Below the pieces are notes generated by a model. It was not told the origin of the DNA, ran no database searches, and saw nothing but the letters and a program-made list of their open reading frames with translations. From the NCBI GenBank assembly GCA_963649615.1, contig CAVJIN010000002.1:17442-81441 (forward strand): DNA of 64,000 nt, read 5' to 3'. Positions 17,240 through 26,665 of the stretch are shown in pieces (position 1 is the first letter of the stretch; each line of letters opens with the position of its first letter). Source of the DNA: UBA9732 sp963649615 (lineage in GTDB: Bacteria; Spirochaetota; Spirochaetia; Sphaerochaetales; Sphaerochaetaceae). The translations under genes and the position numbers were made by a program.

Positions 17240-18424
17240 TTAAACGTTATAACTTATTGGAAATTCCTCAACAGTATCAATTGCTTTTTGAAGTAAATCT
17301 TCAATTTTCATTTCCTCATATGAAACAGTTTGCTGTGCAACTTCTGGACGAACAAGAGGGTGTTTTGGGCTAAAAACTACGCAACAATCATCATATGGTA
17401 AAATACTTGTTTCATAAGTTCCAATTTCTCTTGCAGTATCAATAATCTCGCCTTTATCCATTGCTACTAGAGGACGTAAAACAGGAATTTCAGACATGCT
17501 GTTTGTAAAACAAAGGCTTTCAAGAGTTTGAGAAGCAACTTGACCAAGAGCTTCACCAGTAACTAAAACCTTGCAGTCTCTTGCTTTTGCAATTGCATTT
17601 GCTACTTTCATCATACATGCTCTCATCATAAGAGTATGTTCTTCTTCTTTTGAATGTTCTTTAATCCAAAGTTCACATTCAGTGAAATTTACAACTAAAA
17701 GATTTGTCCCTTGGTTATAAGGCGCAATAATTCGTGCAAGATCTTTGACCTTTTGAAGTGCCATTTCAGAAGTATATGGATAAGCATGGAAATAAAGACA
17801 GTCTTGTTTAAGTCCACGTTTTGCCATTCTATAACCAGCAACAGGGGAGTCAATTCCACCTGAAAGAAGTAGTAAACCCTTTCCTGCTGTACCTACTGGA
17901 AGGCCGCCTGGCCCAGCAATTGGAGATGTGTACATATAGGTCTTATCTCTAACTTCAACAAAGAGTTGCTTTTGAGGATGATGGACGTCAACTTTCATGT
18001 TTGGATAACGATCCAAGATAATTCCACCCAAATTTGCTTCAATTTGATAACTGTTCATGAAAAATGATTTATCACCACGTCTACATTCAACTTTAAATGT
18101 TCCTGTTCCGTCTGCAAAAGGCTCTTTTTCAATTAGTTCCTTTGCACAATTACACATTAGATCCCAATTTTTATCGCAAACCAAAGCACGAGAGAAACCT
18201 ACAACACCAAAAGTTGTTTTCAGGGTTTTTACAACATGTTCTTCAGGACATTCTGAATCTACATAAAGATAAAAACGGCCTTTTTCTCTTGTTAAAAGAC
18301 TTCTATAAGGATGAATCTTTAATTTAATATTATTTTTTAGTTTCTTTTCAAAGAAACCTCTATTTAGACCTTTAAGGCTAATTTCGCCAAGTTTAATAAG
18401 ATAAAGAGACATATTATTTTCCAT
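17240..18424 (-). CDS. thiI: tRNA 4-thiouridine synthase ThiI
   Basis: ThiI transfers sulfur to U8 of tRNAs and, in some bacteria, to the thiamine thiazole. The 394-residue protein has the N-terminal ferredoxin-like and THUMP domains (LIKLGEISLKGLNRGFFEKKL) and the PP-loop LLSGGIDSPVAGY at about 183-195. It ends without the rhodanese domain found in the longer enterobacterial form. AAGGAG lies 8 bases before the ATG at 18424. It overlaps the cysteine desulfurase gene by 11 bases, and that enzyme is the likely sulfur donor. Confidence 0.94.
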   Translation of the reverse strand: MENNMSLYLIKLGEISLKGLNRGFFEKKLKNNIKLKIHPYRSLLTREKGRFYLYVDSECPEEHVVKTLKTTFGVVGFSRALVCDKNWDLMCNCAKELIEKEPFADGTGTFKVECRRGDKSFFMNSYQIEANLGGIILDRYPNMKVDVHHPQKQLFVEVRDKTYMYTSPIAGPGGLPVGTAGKGLLLLSGGIDSPVAGYRMAKRGLKQDCLYFHAYPYTSEMALQKVKDLARIIAPYNQGTNLLVVNFTECELWIKEHSKEEEHTLMMRACMMKVANAIAKARDCKVLVTGEALGQVASQTLESLCFTNSMSEIPVLRPLVAMDKGEIIDTAREIGTYETSILPYDDCCVVFSPKHPLVRPEVAQQTVSYEEMKIEDLLQKAIDTVEEFPISYNV

Positions 18425-19568
18425 AATTTAACTCCTTGTAGGTATCTCTAAGTGCATCACATAGAAGCATAACTTCATCTTCAGTTGTATCAGCACCAAA
18501 GGATATTCTTATGCTTGAACGTCTGTCCATAGGATCCACGTTCATTGCCGCTAAAACCCCTTCAACTTTACCTTTTGTGTTTGAAGAACATGCGCTTCCT
18601 GCTGAAAGGCAAAAACCTTTATCTGACATAACTCTAAGAAATACCTCAGAAGGAATTGGTTTTACTGAAATATTTATTATATAAGGAGATATTGGTTTAT
18701 TGTCTGAGACAGATGCGGAAAGTAGCCTGAAACCAACCTCAGAACATATATCTTCAACTTTGTTTCTAAATTGCAAAACTTTTGTATAATTTTTCTCTAG
18801 AGGTATTAATGCTTCTTCAAGGGCTTTGTTCATTGCACAAATTCCAGGTAAATTCTCTGTTCCTGGTCTAAGTCCATGTTCTTGTCCACCACCACGTGAA
18901 AGGGATGTTATTGCATTGTTTCTATTGTAAAGTATTCCAACTCCACGGGGGCCTCTAAATTTGTGGGCACTAAAGGCTGCAGAGTCAAAATCTTCTTCTT
19001 TTAAATTAAGAGAAATTTTGCCTAATGATTGAACAGCATCACAGTGAAAATGAATATGTCTGCCGTATTCTTTTTCTTTATTTCTAATAATCTTAGCAAT
19101 TGTTTTTGTGTCCTGAATAGAACCCGTGACGTTGTTAACATTCATAACACAGACCATTTTAACTTTATCATTTAAGGCTTTATCTAAGGTTTCTGGTTTT
19201 AAATATCCTTTAGGACATTGCAAGACAATAAACTTCCAACCTACAGCCTCTAGAGTTTTTTTCCATTCTAAAACGGCAGAGTGTTCAATTCCAGTTGTAA
19301 TAATCTCGCCTGGTGAAGGGGATTTTAGGAGGGAGGAAATAATTATAGAATCACTTTCAGTTCCACCTGATGTAAAATATATATTTGAAGCTGTTGTTCC
19401 AAGCAAATTAGCTGTTTTATTTCGTTCTTCATCAAGTCTTAACGCGGCTTCATTTCCAAGAGGATGTGTAGAGGAAGGATTTCCTATGTATTTTCTTGCA
19501 CATGAAGAATATTCTCCCATAGCACTTTCACTCATGGGAGTTGTTGCAGTCCAATCAAAATAGTACAT
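18414..19568 (-). CDS. Cysteine desulfurase (NifS/IscS family)
   Basis: This PLP enzyme takes sulfur from cysteine as a persulfide. The protein has 384 residues. The PLP lysine is in FSAHKFRGPRGVG at about 200-212, and the catalytic cysteine is in SAGSACSSN, the class I arrangement. The N-terminal motif FDWTATTPMS replaces the usual LDNAATTP. Translational overlap with thiI suggests a dedicated sulfur donor for 4-thiouridine. There is no Shine-Dalgarno sequence. A promoter in the end of aroB would start the transcript at the ATG itself. Confidence 0.92.
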   Translation of the reverse strand: MYYFDWTATTPMSESAMGEYSSCARKYIGNPSSTHPLGNEAALRLDEERNKTANLLGTTASNIYFTSGGTESDSIIISSLLKSPSPGEIITTGIEHSAVLEWKKTLEAVGWKFIVLQCPKGYLKPETLDKALNDKVKMVCVMNVNNVTGSIQDTKTIAKIIRNKEKEYGRHIHFHCDAVQSLGKISLNLKEEDFDSAAFSAHKFRGPRGVGILYNRNNAITSLSRGGGQEHGLRPGTENLPGICAMNKALEEALIPLEKNYTKVLQFRNKVEDICSEVGFRLLSASVSDNKPISPYIINISVKPIPSEVFLRVMSDKGFCLSAGSACSSNTKGKVEGVLAAMNVDPMDRRSSIRISFGADTTEDEVMLLCDALRDTYKELNYGK

Positions 19569-19574
19569 AGTGAA

Positions 19575-19603
19575 ATTATAGAGAAAAGTTAGACCGATGT
19601 CAT
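19575..19603 (-). promoter_or_regulatory. Internal promoter for cysteine desulfurase-thiI
   Basis: On the minus strand ATGACA (19603-19598), a 17-base spacer and TATAAT (19580-19575). The predicted start falls on or next to the ATG at 19568, so the transcript would be leaderless. The element overlaps the 3' end of aroB. Confidence 0.65.
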
Positions 19604-20632
19604 CATGACCAGTTTCTTAATTAGGCCTTCATCAATCTCGCTAACAACAATTTCACCTTGATCTTTCAAAAGAACAAACTTCACAACACGATTAACAACT
19701 TTTTTATCTTTGGACAAATGATATTTATAATCCAACCAATCACTTCTGTTAATTTTGTAGTTAATATCATAGCCGTAGTAAGAGAGAAGTTTGTCAACTC
19801 CAGCAGCAAAATTAGGGTCACAAAGGCCCATTTCTTTACTTGCTTGGGTGCTACGACTAATTCCCCATGCAACTGCCTGTCCATGAGTGCATTGAAGTCT
19901 AGAAAGACTTTCAAGAGCATGACCAAAGGTGTGTCCAAGGTTCAGGGCAGCTCTAATACCTAATCTGTCATAAGGATCTTGGTCAACATAACTCTTTTTT
20001 ACTTCAAGAGATAGTGATACAATCTTACTTAAGACTTCAGGCTTCCGTTCCATAATTTGTTCTTTGCTTGTTGCAAGAATATTAAAAAGTTCATCATTTT
20101 TTGTTAAAAAGCAATGCTTTATAACTTCAGCGAGGCCATTGATAAAATCTTTATTTGAGAGCGATTTAATTGTATCAGCACAAATTAGAACCTCGTTAGC
20201 TGGAAAAAAGGTTCCTATGAGGTTCTTTGTATATTTAAAGTCTACACATGTTTTGCCTCCAATTGAGGCATCACACATTGAAAGCAGAGTAGTTGGAATT
20301 AAAACAACTTTACAGCCCCGCATATAAATTGAAGCAGAAAAAGCTGTAATATCACAAACAACACCTCCACCTAGAGCAACAAATGTACAATCTCTACCAA
20401 GATTATTTTCAACAGCTGTTGAAATTATTTTTTCTACCGAAGAGTAATTTTTTGAGGATTCTCCTGGTTCAATTATAACATTTGGATTTGGAAGTGGTCT
20501 TACCATACGTGCTGTGTTAGAATCGCAGACCCAAAGAGTGTTTCTGCCTAAACTTCCAACATGATAGGATAAATCATTAAAATCCGAGGCAACTAATACT
20601 CTTGTTCCTAAACAACTTAACAACTCTTGCAT
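19589..20632 (-). CDS. aroB: 3-Dehydroquinate synthase
   Basis: AroB makes 3-dehydroquinate from DAHP, the second step of the shikimate pathway, using NAD and a metal. Family motifs in the 347 residues are ALGGGVVCDITAFSASIYMRG (NAD site), PTTLLSMCDASIGGKTCVD, EVIKHCF and the metal-binding LNLGHTFGHALE. It is embedded in the hisS to thiI minus-strand operon. The only other shikimate-related gene here is the chorismate mutase at 43691. Confidence 0.95.
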   Translation of the reverse strand: MQELLSCLGTRVLVASDFNDLSYHVGSLGRNTLWVCDSNTARMVRPLPNPNVIIEPGESSKNYSSVEKIISTAVENNLGRDCTFVALGGGVVCDITAFSASIYMRGCKVVLIPTTLLSMCDASIGGKTCVDFKYTKNLIGTFFPANEVLICADTIKSLSNKDFINGLAEVIKHCFLTKNDELFNILATSKEQIMERKPEVLSKIVSLSLEVKKSYVDQDPYDRLGIRAALNLGHTFGHALESLSRLQCTHGQAVAWGISRSTQASKEMGLCDPNFAAGVDKLLSYYGYDINYKINRSDWLDYKYHLSKDKKVVNRVVKFVLLKDQGEIVVSEIDEGLIKKLVMMTSV

Positions 20633-20647
20633 GACTATGTTTTACCA

Positions 20648-23191
20648 TTAATCAAGCAATCTTACAACACGATTATACGCTTGACGGAAAGCTTTAATTT
20701 CTGGTCTTTCCTCGGAGATAACTAAGAGAGAGTAGGCCGTGTTGTTTAAGGCTTCAGTGAAACTTGCATTTACATGGAAGAATGCACTGTTTCTGTTAAT
20801 TAATAATTCAATGAATCCTAGTCTGTTCTTTATTCTCAGTGGGGATAGCTTCATAAGCTGGTCAAGATATGGAACTATTTCATCTACTGAATCAATATTA
20901 AAAACTTCAGAACATGGTGACTGAATAAAGTCTTCAGCCTTAAAACTGATTCTACCGTTAAGTCTAATCAAATCCTGAATTTTTGAACCAAATCCAATAT
21001 AGCTACCTTTATATTCAATTGTAGCATTAATATTCTTAGGATGTCTTGAGGCCTTTTTGAAAGCATAAGCTAACTTTGGCAACGAAGTATATGGGATTAC
21101 AGCAACTTGCTTGTCTTTCTTACCTCCCATAGAAATCAATTCAAACACCATATCATAGATATAGCATTGCTTAGATTTTTGTTTTTCAACATTTCTATGG
21201 TTATTTCTTTCCGTTTCTTTAGATAAACTTCTAATGCGTGAAGCTAAAGAAGGGGAAATCTCATCTAGCCATTCTCTCTTTAATGGCGAAACAGTACGTG
21301 CATACATCCTTGAAGTATAAACAATTTCACCAGCTAGTAGATATTGTGGAGCTGTTCTAAACCAAGCAGATCCTGGATGAATATAAATCTCTGTGGTTGT
21401 AATTGTTCTGTATTCCATGCCTCTAGCTTTGGTTTTTATACAAACATACTGCAAAAGACCAGCACCAAGGCATACAAGAAGTTTATGGACAAATTCTTCA
21501 CGTGGAAGTTTTGAACGGTTATTAGAATCTTCTATTAAAACTGGAACTCCAAGATCCCTAGTAATACTAGCAAGTTGTTCTGTTACATGAACAATTTCAT
21601 CCATACTTTGAACATCTAAATAGTAACTGTTACAAAAATCTTCTCTGAGTTTAGAAGTCTTCAAGTTTCTGTATTTATTATAAATCTTTTGATAGCTTAC
21701 AAAATCTCCATATTCATCAAAAAAGCTCTTATGAGCACTTCTTGCTAAATCTTCTTCTCCGGGAGGTAGAACAAATGGTGTCTTACAAGAGAGAAAACTA
21801 ACACAAATTAATACTGGAAGTATAATATCAGGATATTGTTTGATGGCTTCATAGACGCAACGCGAATGGCGTGGAAGAAGTGGATATTTAACCATAATCT
21901 CGCCAATGGACGTCAAATGTCTTTTATTGTCTATTGCACCAAGTAGTTTCAGAGTGTTTTCTCCACTTTTTAATGACTCAGAGTCTGGACGAGTTATAAA
22001 AGGAAAGGTTTCAAATTCATAAATACCTAAATCTACCATCCGTAAAACTACTTCAGATAAATCTGTTCTAAGAATTTCTTCCTGAGTAAAGCGTGGTCGT
22101 TTTGCAAAATCTTCTTTGGAGTAAAGTCTATAGCAAATACCATTTGACGTACGCCCAGCTCTTCCTTTGCGTTGCTCTGCAGAGGCTTTTGAAATAGGAC
22201 GCTGAATTAGAGCAGAAGTAAAATCTCGTTGATTATAGAAGTTAATTTTTGCATAACCACCATCAATAACAACTTTTATTCCATCAATGGTTAGCGATGT
22301 CTCGGCAATATTTGTAGCTAAAACTACCTTCATTTTGCCTTCTTCTGTATCTTCAAAAACTTGCTCCTGTTCTTCCTTGTTCAATCTTCCATAAAGTGGA
22401 TAAATCTGAAGATGTCTAGTATCGCATTCCGAATAAATTTGATTCATACAATTTATGATGCTAAACTCTCCAGGGAGAAAGACCAGTGTATCTTCATTTT
22501 CTTTGTAATCTGTTGCTTTAAAACGTTTTAATAGTTGATTTATAATTTGGCAAATTGCAATAGCGGTTTCATCAACATTATCTGGATTCTTAACTGGATA
22601 GTATTTAACATCAACATTATAAACTCTTGCTTTAATGCTAATAATTGGAGCTGGTGTACCGTTTTCATCACAGAAAAACTTAGCAAAAGAACTTGTATTA
22701 ATTGTTGCAGATGAAATGATTATCTTTAAATCTTTTCTATGACTGATAATCTGTTTTAGAAGTCCTAATATCAAATCAATATTTAGGCTTCTTTCATGAG
22801 CTTCATCAACCATGATTACAGAGTATTTTAAAAGAGAAGGGTCAGCTTTAAGCTCTTGTAGTAACATCCCATCAGTTAGAATTTTAATATGCGTTGTTGC
22901 ATCCGTGGTATCATAAAAACGCATCTTGTAGCCACAATAAGCCTCTGGAAAACTACTTGATGCCAGTTGTTGCTTGATATAGGCACAGACACCTAATGTT
23001 GCAATTCTTCTTGGTTGAGTAATACCAATCACGCCATTTTTGGCATAACCAGCATCATTGAGAATAAGGGGAATTTGGGTTGTCTTTCCCGAGCCAGTAG
23101 GACTTTCCACCACAATAACTTGATTCTTGGAAAGGGCATCTAGAATATCATGTCTGTGCAGATATACTGGAAGCGTTTTGGGGTCAGTCAT
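20648..23191 (-). CDS. DEAH-box RNA helicase (HrpA/HrpB-like)
   Basis: A superfamily 2 helicase of 847 residues. Motif I is SPTGSGKTTQIP at about 30-41, motif II MVDEAHERS, motif III SSATI, and motif VI QRKGRAGR. Helicase-associated and C-terminal regions follow. The length is nearer to HrpB than to the 1300-residue HrpA, but I cannot assign either name from motifs alone. HrpA acts on mRNA processing and stalled ribosomes. The start overlaps the end of hisS by 8 bases and aroB follows after 15 bases. Confidence 0.9.
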   Translation of the reverse strand: MTDPKTLPVYLHRHDILDALSKNQVIVVESPTGSGKTTQIPLILNDAGYAKNGVIGITQPRRIATLGVCAYIKQQLASSSFPEAYCGYKMRFYDTTDATTHIKILTDGMLLQELKADPSLLKYSVIMVDEAHERSLNIDLILGLLKQIISHRKDLKIIISSATINTSSFAKFFCDENGTPAPIISIKARVYNVDVKYYPVKNPDNVDETAIAICQIINQLLKRFKATDYKENEDTLVFLPGEFSIINCMNQIYSECDTRHLQIYPLYGRLNKEEQEQVFEDTEEGKMKVVLATNIAETSLTIDGIKVVIDGGYAKINFYNQRDFTSALIQRPISKASAEQRKGRAGRTSNGICYRLYSKEDFAKRPRFTQEEILRTDLSEVVLRMVDLGIYEFETFPFITRPDSESLKSGENTLKLLGAIDNKRHLTSIGEIMVKYPLLPRHSRCVYEAIKQYPDIILPVLICVSFLSCKTPFVLPPGEEDLARSAHKSFFDEYGDFVSYQKIYNKYRNLKTSKLREDFCNSYYLDVQSMDEIVHVTEQLASITRDLGVPVLIEDSNNRSKLPREEFVHKLLVCLGAGLLQYVCIKTKARGMEYRTITTTEIYIHPGSAWFRTAPQYLLAGEIVYTSRMYARTVSPLKREWLDEISPSLASRIRSLSKETERNNHRNVEKQKSKQCYIYDMVFELISMGGKKDKQVAVIPYTSLPKLAYAFKKASRHPKNINATIEYKGSYIGFGSKIQDLIRLNGRISFKAEDFIQSPCSEVFNIDSVDEIVPYLDQLMKLSPLRIKNRLGFIELLINRNSAFFHVNASFTEALNNTAYSLLVISEERPEIKAFRQAYNRVVRLLD

Positions 23192-24482
23192 TTTTCACTT
23201 TTCCAGTTAGCACCATTGTTCTAAGCTCTTCTATACCGATATTTTCTAGTATTTTTCTTGTTACTATTTCTTTAACTGTAAATAAATTATCTTTACAAGA
23301 TACTACAACATACGGTATAGAATTTTTCTCGGCATATGCATATTGCTGTCCTAAAGATTTCTCTCCAACATAGTAGTCAACTTTAAGACCACATGCCCTT
23401 AAATTCATTGCTGTCTTTGCTGTCCAAGAAGGGTCATTTTTGTCAAAAATAACCATGACATCGGCATAAGAAGAGTTCTTCACAAGAGGACTGCTAAGCT
23501 CTTCAAGTGCGGCAAGTAGTCTGTCAATACCAATGCAAGACCCAACACCTGGCAAGTTCTCCTTGGTATATAATCCTGCAAGGTTGTTATAACGTCCACC
23601 AGAACAAATTGAACCAATGCTTGGCAAGTTGACAAGGACTGTTTCATAGACAATGCCAGTGTAGTAGTCAAGGCCACGAGTAATTGAGGTATCTAAAATA
23701 AAATCATTCTCAATATAACATGCTTGCATTAATGCAAAGATTTCTTCTAGTCTTTCAATTTCTGGACAATCACCAAACATGTTTTTTAGAATATGGAGAG
23801 TCTCGCTAAAACTAACTTTTTCTAGAGAAATAAACTCCAAGAGTTTTGCTATGGATTCATCGTCAAGTCCATCTTCCTGAAGACAAGCACAAACACCATC
23901 TCTACCAATCTTTCCTAGTTTATCTATTGACCTAAGAACTTGTGCGCTAGAGGACTCAAGACCCATAGAAGCAAGGAATCTATTTAAAAGTCCTCTATGA
24001 GAGACGCTAACTTTGAATGGTCCAACATTCATTTGAGTTAAGCAGGTGTGAATTAAAAGAAGAATCTCAAAATCACTTTGAGCATTATCTGCACCTACAA
24101 TATCAAAATCACATTGAATAAACTCTCTATAACGACCTTTTTGTGGTTTTTCACCACGCCAAACCTTGGCAATGTGGTATCTTTTAAAGGGAAAGGCAAG
24201 GTTTGAGTAATTGGCAGCAACATAGCGGGCAAGGGGAACGGTTAGGTCAAAACGCAACGCCACGTCTCTGTTTCCATTATCCATAAAGCGGAACATCTGC
24301 TTGTCTGTTTCGCCTCCACCCTTACCAAGAAGAACTTCTGTGTATTCTAAAGCGGGAGTATCAATTGGTACAAAACCAAAAGATCTAAATATTTTTTGAA
24401 CCTTTGAAATAAGTTCTTGTCTTGCAATTTCCTGTTCTGGAAGGCTGTCTCTGAAACCTTTTAGGACTTTTGGTTCTATCAT
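23184..24482 (-). CDS. hisS: Histidyl-tRNA synthetase
   Basis: HisRS charges tRNA-His. From the ATG at 24482 the protein has 432 residues and opens MIEPKVLKGFRDSLP, the family start. Class II motif 2 is seen as RYHIAKVWRGEKPQKGRYREFIQCDFDI, and the histidine A motif as RGLDYYTGIVYE. A longer frame up to 24563 is rejected because its start would lie inside the promoter at 24535-24563. GAGGAG precedes the chosen ATG. It leads the minus-strand operon with the helicase, aroB, the desulfurase and thiI. Confidence 0.95.
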   Translation of the reverse strand: MIEPKVLKGFRDSLPEQEIARQELISKVQKIFRSFGFVPIDTPALEYTEVLLGKGGGETDKQMFRFMDNGNRDVALRFDLTVPLARYVAANYSNLAFPFKRYHIAKVWRGEKPQKGRYREFIQCDFDIVGADNAQSDFEILLLIHTCLTQMNVGPFKVSVSHRGLLNRFLASMGLESSSAQVLRSIDKLGKIGRDGVCACLQEDGLDDESIAKLLEFISLEKVSFSETLHILKNMFGDCPEIERLEEIFALMQACYIENDFILDTSITRGLDYYTGIVYETVLVNLPSIGSICSGGRYNNLAGLYTKENLPGVGSCIGIDRLLAALEELSSPLVKNSSYADVMVIFDKNDPSWTAKTAMNLRACGLKVDYYVGEKSLGQQYAYAEKNSIPYVVVSCKDNLFTVKEIVTRKILENIGIEELRTMVLTGKVKND

Positions 24483-24534
24483 TATAGAAACTCTCCTCTG
24501 TATTGGTTGTGTAAAATGTGAAAATATGCTAACT

Positions 24535-24563
24535 ATTGTATAGTTTAAAAAACGAATATTCAA
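24535..24563 (-). promoter_or_regulatory. Promoter of the hisS operon
   Basis: On the minus strand TTGAAT (24563-24558), a 17-base spacer and TACAAT (24540-24535). The predicted start is near 24528, giving a leader of about 45 bases before the hisS ATG. Confidence 0.65.
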
Positions 24564-24586
24564 CGGCTGGCAGAAGTTAACAAAAT

Positions 24587-25762
24587 ATGTTCATCAGATA
24601 TAAGAAGAATGCTGGCACACTTGAAGCAGTAGCAAAGGTTTATTCTCAGCAAGAACACGGAATTGACCCCAATTTGGTGGATAGTGATGCTATTAGAGTT
24701 ATTGAAAGACTTGAAGAAAGAGGGTACGAATCCTATCTTGTAGGAGGTGCTGTAAGAGACCTTCTACTAGGCAGACGACCCAAGGATTTTGATGTAGTAA
24801 CTGCAGCTTCTCCAAGAGCAGTTCATAGAATATTCAAAAATTCTATGATAGTAGGCCGGAGATTTAAAATTGTTCATGTTACATTTGGCAAAAAGATAAT
24901 TGAAGTTTCTACTTTTAGAAGTTTAAATGAACATGAAGCTAACAATGACAATACCTATGGAACAATAGAAGAGGATTGTCAAAGAAGAGATTATTCAATT
25001 AACAGTCTTTATTACGATCCAATTAACGAAACAATTATTGATTTTAATAATTCAATGAAGGATATAAAAAACAAAAAGCTGGTTTCCCTTATTCCTTTAA
25101 ATAAAACCTTTATTGAAGACCCAGTGAGAATGATTAGAGGTGTTAAATACTCTGTAACTACTGGTTTTAAAATGTCTCTAAAACTTAAACTGGCAATTAA
25201 ACACTATTCACCCAATCTTCAATATGTTAGTACTTCAAGAATGACAGAAGAAATCAATAAGATACTGGGAAGTGGAAATAGTAGTGAAATTTTTAGAGAA
25301 TTATACAATTTTGGGCTATTGTCTTACATGTTGCCTTGTATTGCTGTATACGGAAAGTATCAGCATCTTTATGCCTCATTAAAAACATTAGATGACAAAA
25401 TAAATGAGATTGACTCGGATGCAAAGCGTAGAACTTTTCCTAAAGCCATGATGTATCTTGCCTTAGTTCATCCATTTATTGCAGACAGTAAAGAATTAAC
25501 AGATCCAAAAGAGCTATTTAGGGACACATTGAGACAAGTAAGGGTGTTGCTTAGTCCAATTACGCCTCCAAAATTTGAACTAGAATCAACAGCTGTAATG
25601 CATATGAGATTAAACGGTATTAACGTTCCAAAAGGTACAGTAAGTGTAAATATTAAGAGAAATAATACCAAAGCAAAGAACTCAAATGCTAATATAGCAA
25701 AAGCAAACTACAAGAGGAGAAGAAAAAAGGTTACAGTTATTGCCACGTCTGTGACTGAATAG
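24587..25762 (+). CDS. pcnB: PcnB-like poly(A) polymerase / class II nucleotidyltransferase
   Basis: Enzymes of this type add poly(A) tails to RNA and mark it for decay, or add bases to tRNA ends. The 391-residue protein has the catalytic block YLVGGAVRDLLLGRRPKDFDVVTAA at about 50-74 (given here in outline), followed by CQRRDYSINSLYYDP and EDPVRMIRGVKYSV. The short size, the lack of an HD domain and the very basic C-terminal tail (KRRRKK near residue 380) favour a PAP I-like enzyme over a CCA enzyme, but sequence alone does not settle the specificity. It is divergent from hisS, and its last 26 bases overlap the convergent P-loop gene. Confidence 0.78.
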   Translation: MFIRYKKNAGTLEAVAKVYSQQEHGIDPNLVDSDAIRVIERLEERGYESYLVGGAVRDLLLGRRPKDFDVVTAASPRAVHRIFKNSMIVGRRFKIVHVTFGKKIIEVSTFRSLNEHEANNDNTYGTIEEDCQRRDYSINSLYYDPINETIIDFNNSMKDIKNKKLVSLIPLNKTFIEDPVRMIRGVKYSVTTGFKMSLKLKLAIKHYSPNLQYVSTSRMTEEINKILGSGNSSEIFRELYNFGLLSYMLPCIAVYGKYQHLYASLKTLDDKINEIDSDAKRRTFPKAMMYLALVHPFIADSKELTDPKELFRDTLRQVRVLLSPITPPKFELESTAVMHMRLNGINVPKGTVSVNIKRNNTKAKNSNANIAKANYKRRRKKVTVIATSVTE

Positions 25763-26600
25763 ATACTTTATGAATTAAAATTCCACCATATTTCTCAAGA
25801 GAATCAGAAATAGATTCTTCTAGATCTAGAATGGTTTGGTTGGAAAGCTTTTGCGGTGTTCTTGTAGTTATAGTAATGTCATATCCATCATTGCCCTTTT
25901 TAAATGAAATTTTCTCAAGTTTAAGGGTATTACCGTATTCTCCAAGACAATGGTTTATCATTTGAGATAAAGCAGTTTCGCTAATTGCGCTTTCTTCTTG
26001 TTTACTGAATTCAGGACAAACCAAAGTCTTTTCTACTGCTTGTGTTCTTGTTGCAAAGGGAAGAAATGGAAAACGTTTTTTAAGTCCAACGAGAATTGAA
26101 TCATAAACAATAGACGGGTAGTTGCGGGTAATTTGAAGAGGTGGAACAGGGATTACATGTTTACCTTCTGTGTAACGAATGCGCATTGCAGTATCAATTT
26201 CTTCTTTACTTGCAACATCTTCAATATGGATTATTACACTAGGCTCAGGTAAGTTTAGGCGTTTTGCAATTTTAACAGCCATTTTATCTGATGTTCCAAT
26301 AATGAGAATTTTCTTATATTTTTCTTTCCTAAGCGCAGTTAAAACTTCATTAAGATGATCGTCTTCTTGAAATAAAGCACATTTTACTGCTGTTAGAAAA
26401 TTAGCTTCTTGCTTTGCGCTTTTTCCTGCAATTATTCCATCATGTTTAATTAATAGGCCATCATCAATAATTAAAGGAATATGATACTTATCAGCTACAA
26501 GTTGGGCTCTAAAACTCTTGCCAGTGCCACTTCTACCTACTAAAGCATAAACTTTAACTTGAGAAGGCTTAAAAAAAGAGCTAAAGAACGTCATTTTCAT
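25737..26600 (-). CDS. P-loop ATPase fused to an Asp23/Gls24-like C-terminal domain
   Basis: I do not know a named member. The protein starts with MKMTFFSSFFKP, and Walker A GRSGTGKS lies near residue 23. A kinase-like nucleotide-binding core follows with IIDDGLLI, KKILIIGTSDKM and VIIHIEDVASKEE. The last 80 residues (ISETALSQMINHCLGEYG to GGILIHKVSIQS) have the pattern of Asp23/Gls24 alkaline-shock domains. I chose the ATG at 26600 because the TATAAT box at 26613-26608 would place the transcript start there. The ATG at 26609 overlaps that box. It is divergent from rnfC and overlaps pcnB at its 3' end. Confidence 0.7.
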   Translation of the reverse strand: MKMTFFSSFFKPSQVKVYALVGRSGTGKSFRAQLVADKYHIPLIIDDGLLIKHDGIIAGKSAKQEANFLTAVKCALFQEDDHLNEVLTALRKEKYKKILIIGTSDKMAVKIAKRLNLPEPSVIIHIEDVASKEEIDTAMRIRYTEGKHVIPVPPLQITRNYPSIVYDSILVGLKKRFPFLPFATRTQAVEKTLVCPEFSKQEESAISETALSQMINHCLGEYGNTLKLEKISFKKGNDGYDITITTRTPQKLSNQTILDLEESISDSLEKYGGILIHKVSIQSQTWQ

Positions 26601-26607
26601 GATTAAC

Positions 26608-26635
26608 ATTATAGTAAAAGTACTATAAAATGCAA
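26608..26635 (-). promoter_or_regulatory. Promoter of the P-loop gene within a divergent palindrome
   Basis: On the minus strand TTGCAT (26635-26630), a 16-base spacer and TATAAT (26613-26608). A perfect inverted repeat TTATAGTA-AAAG-TACTATAA (26609-26628) covers both this -10 box and a plus-strand TATAAA (26624-26629) that could serve rnfC. Confidence 0.6.
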
Positions 26636-26665
26636 AGGATAGAACAAAAAAATTCGGAGGAGAAA

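Noticed and set aside
24483..24563. Longer start for hisS
   Set aside because: The extension has no family similarity and overlaps the TTGAAT-N17-TACAAT promoter. The ATG at 24482 matches the HisRS start.
26630..26665. ATG at 26630 as rnfC start
   Set aside because: It lies at the -10 box TATAAA and has no Shine-Dalgarno sequence, whereas the TTG at 26666 has GGAGGAG at ideal spacing.
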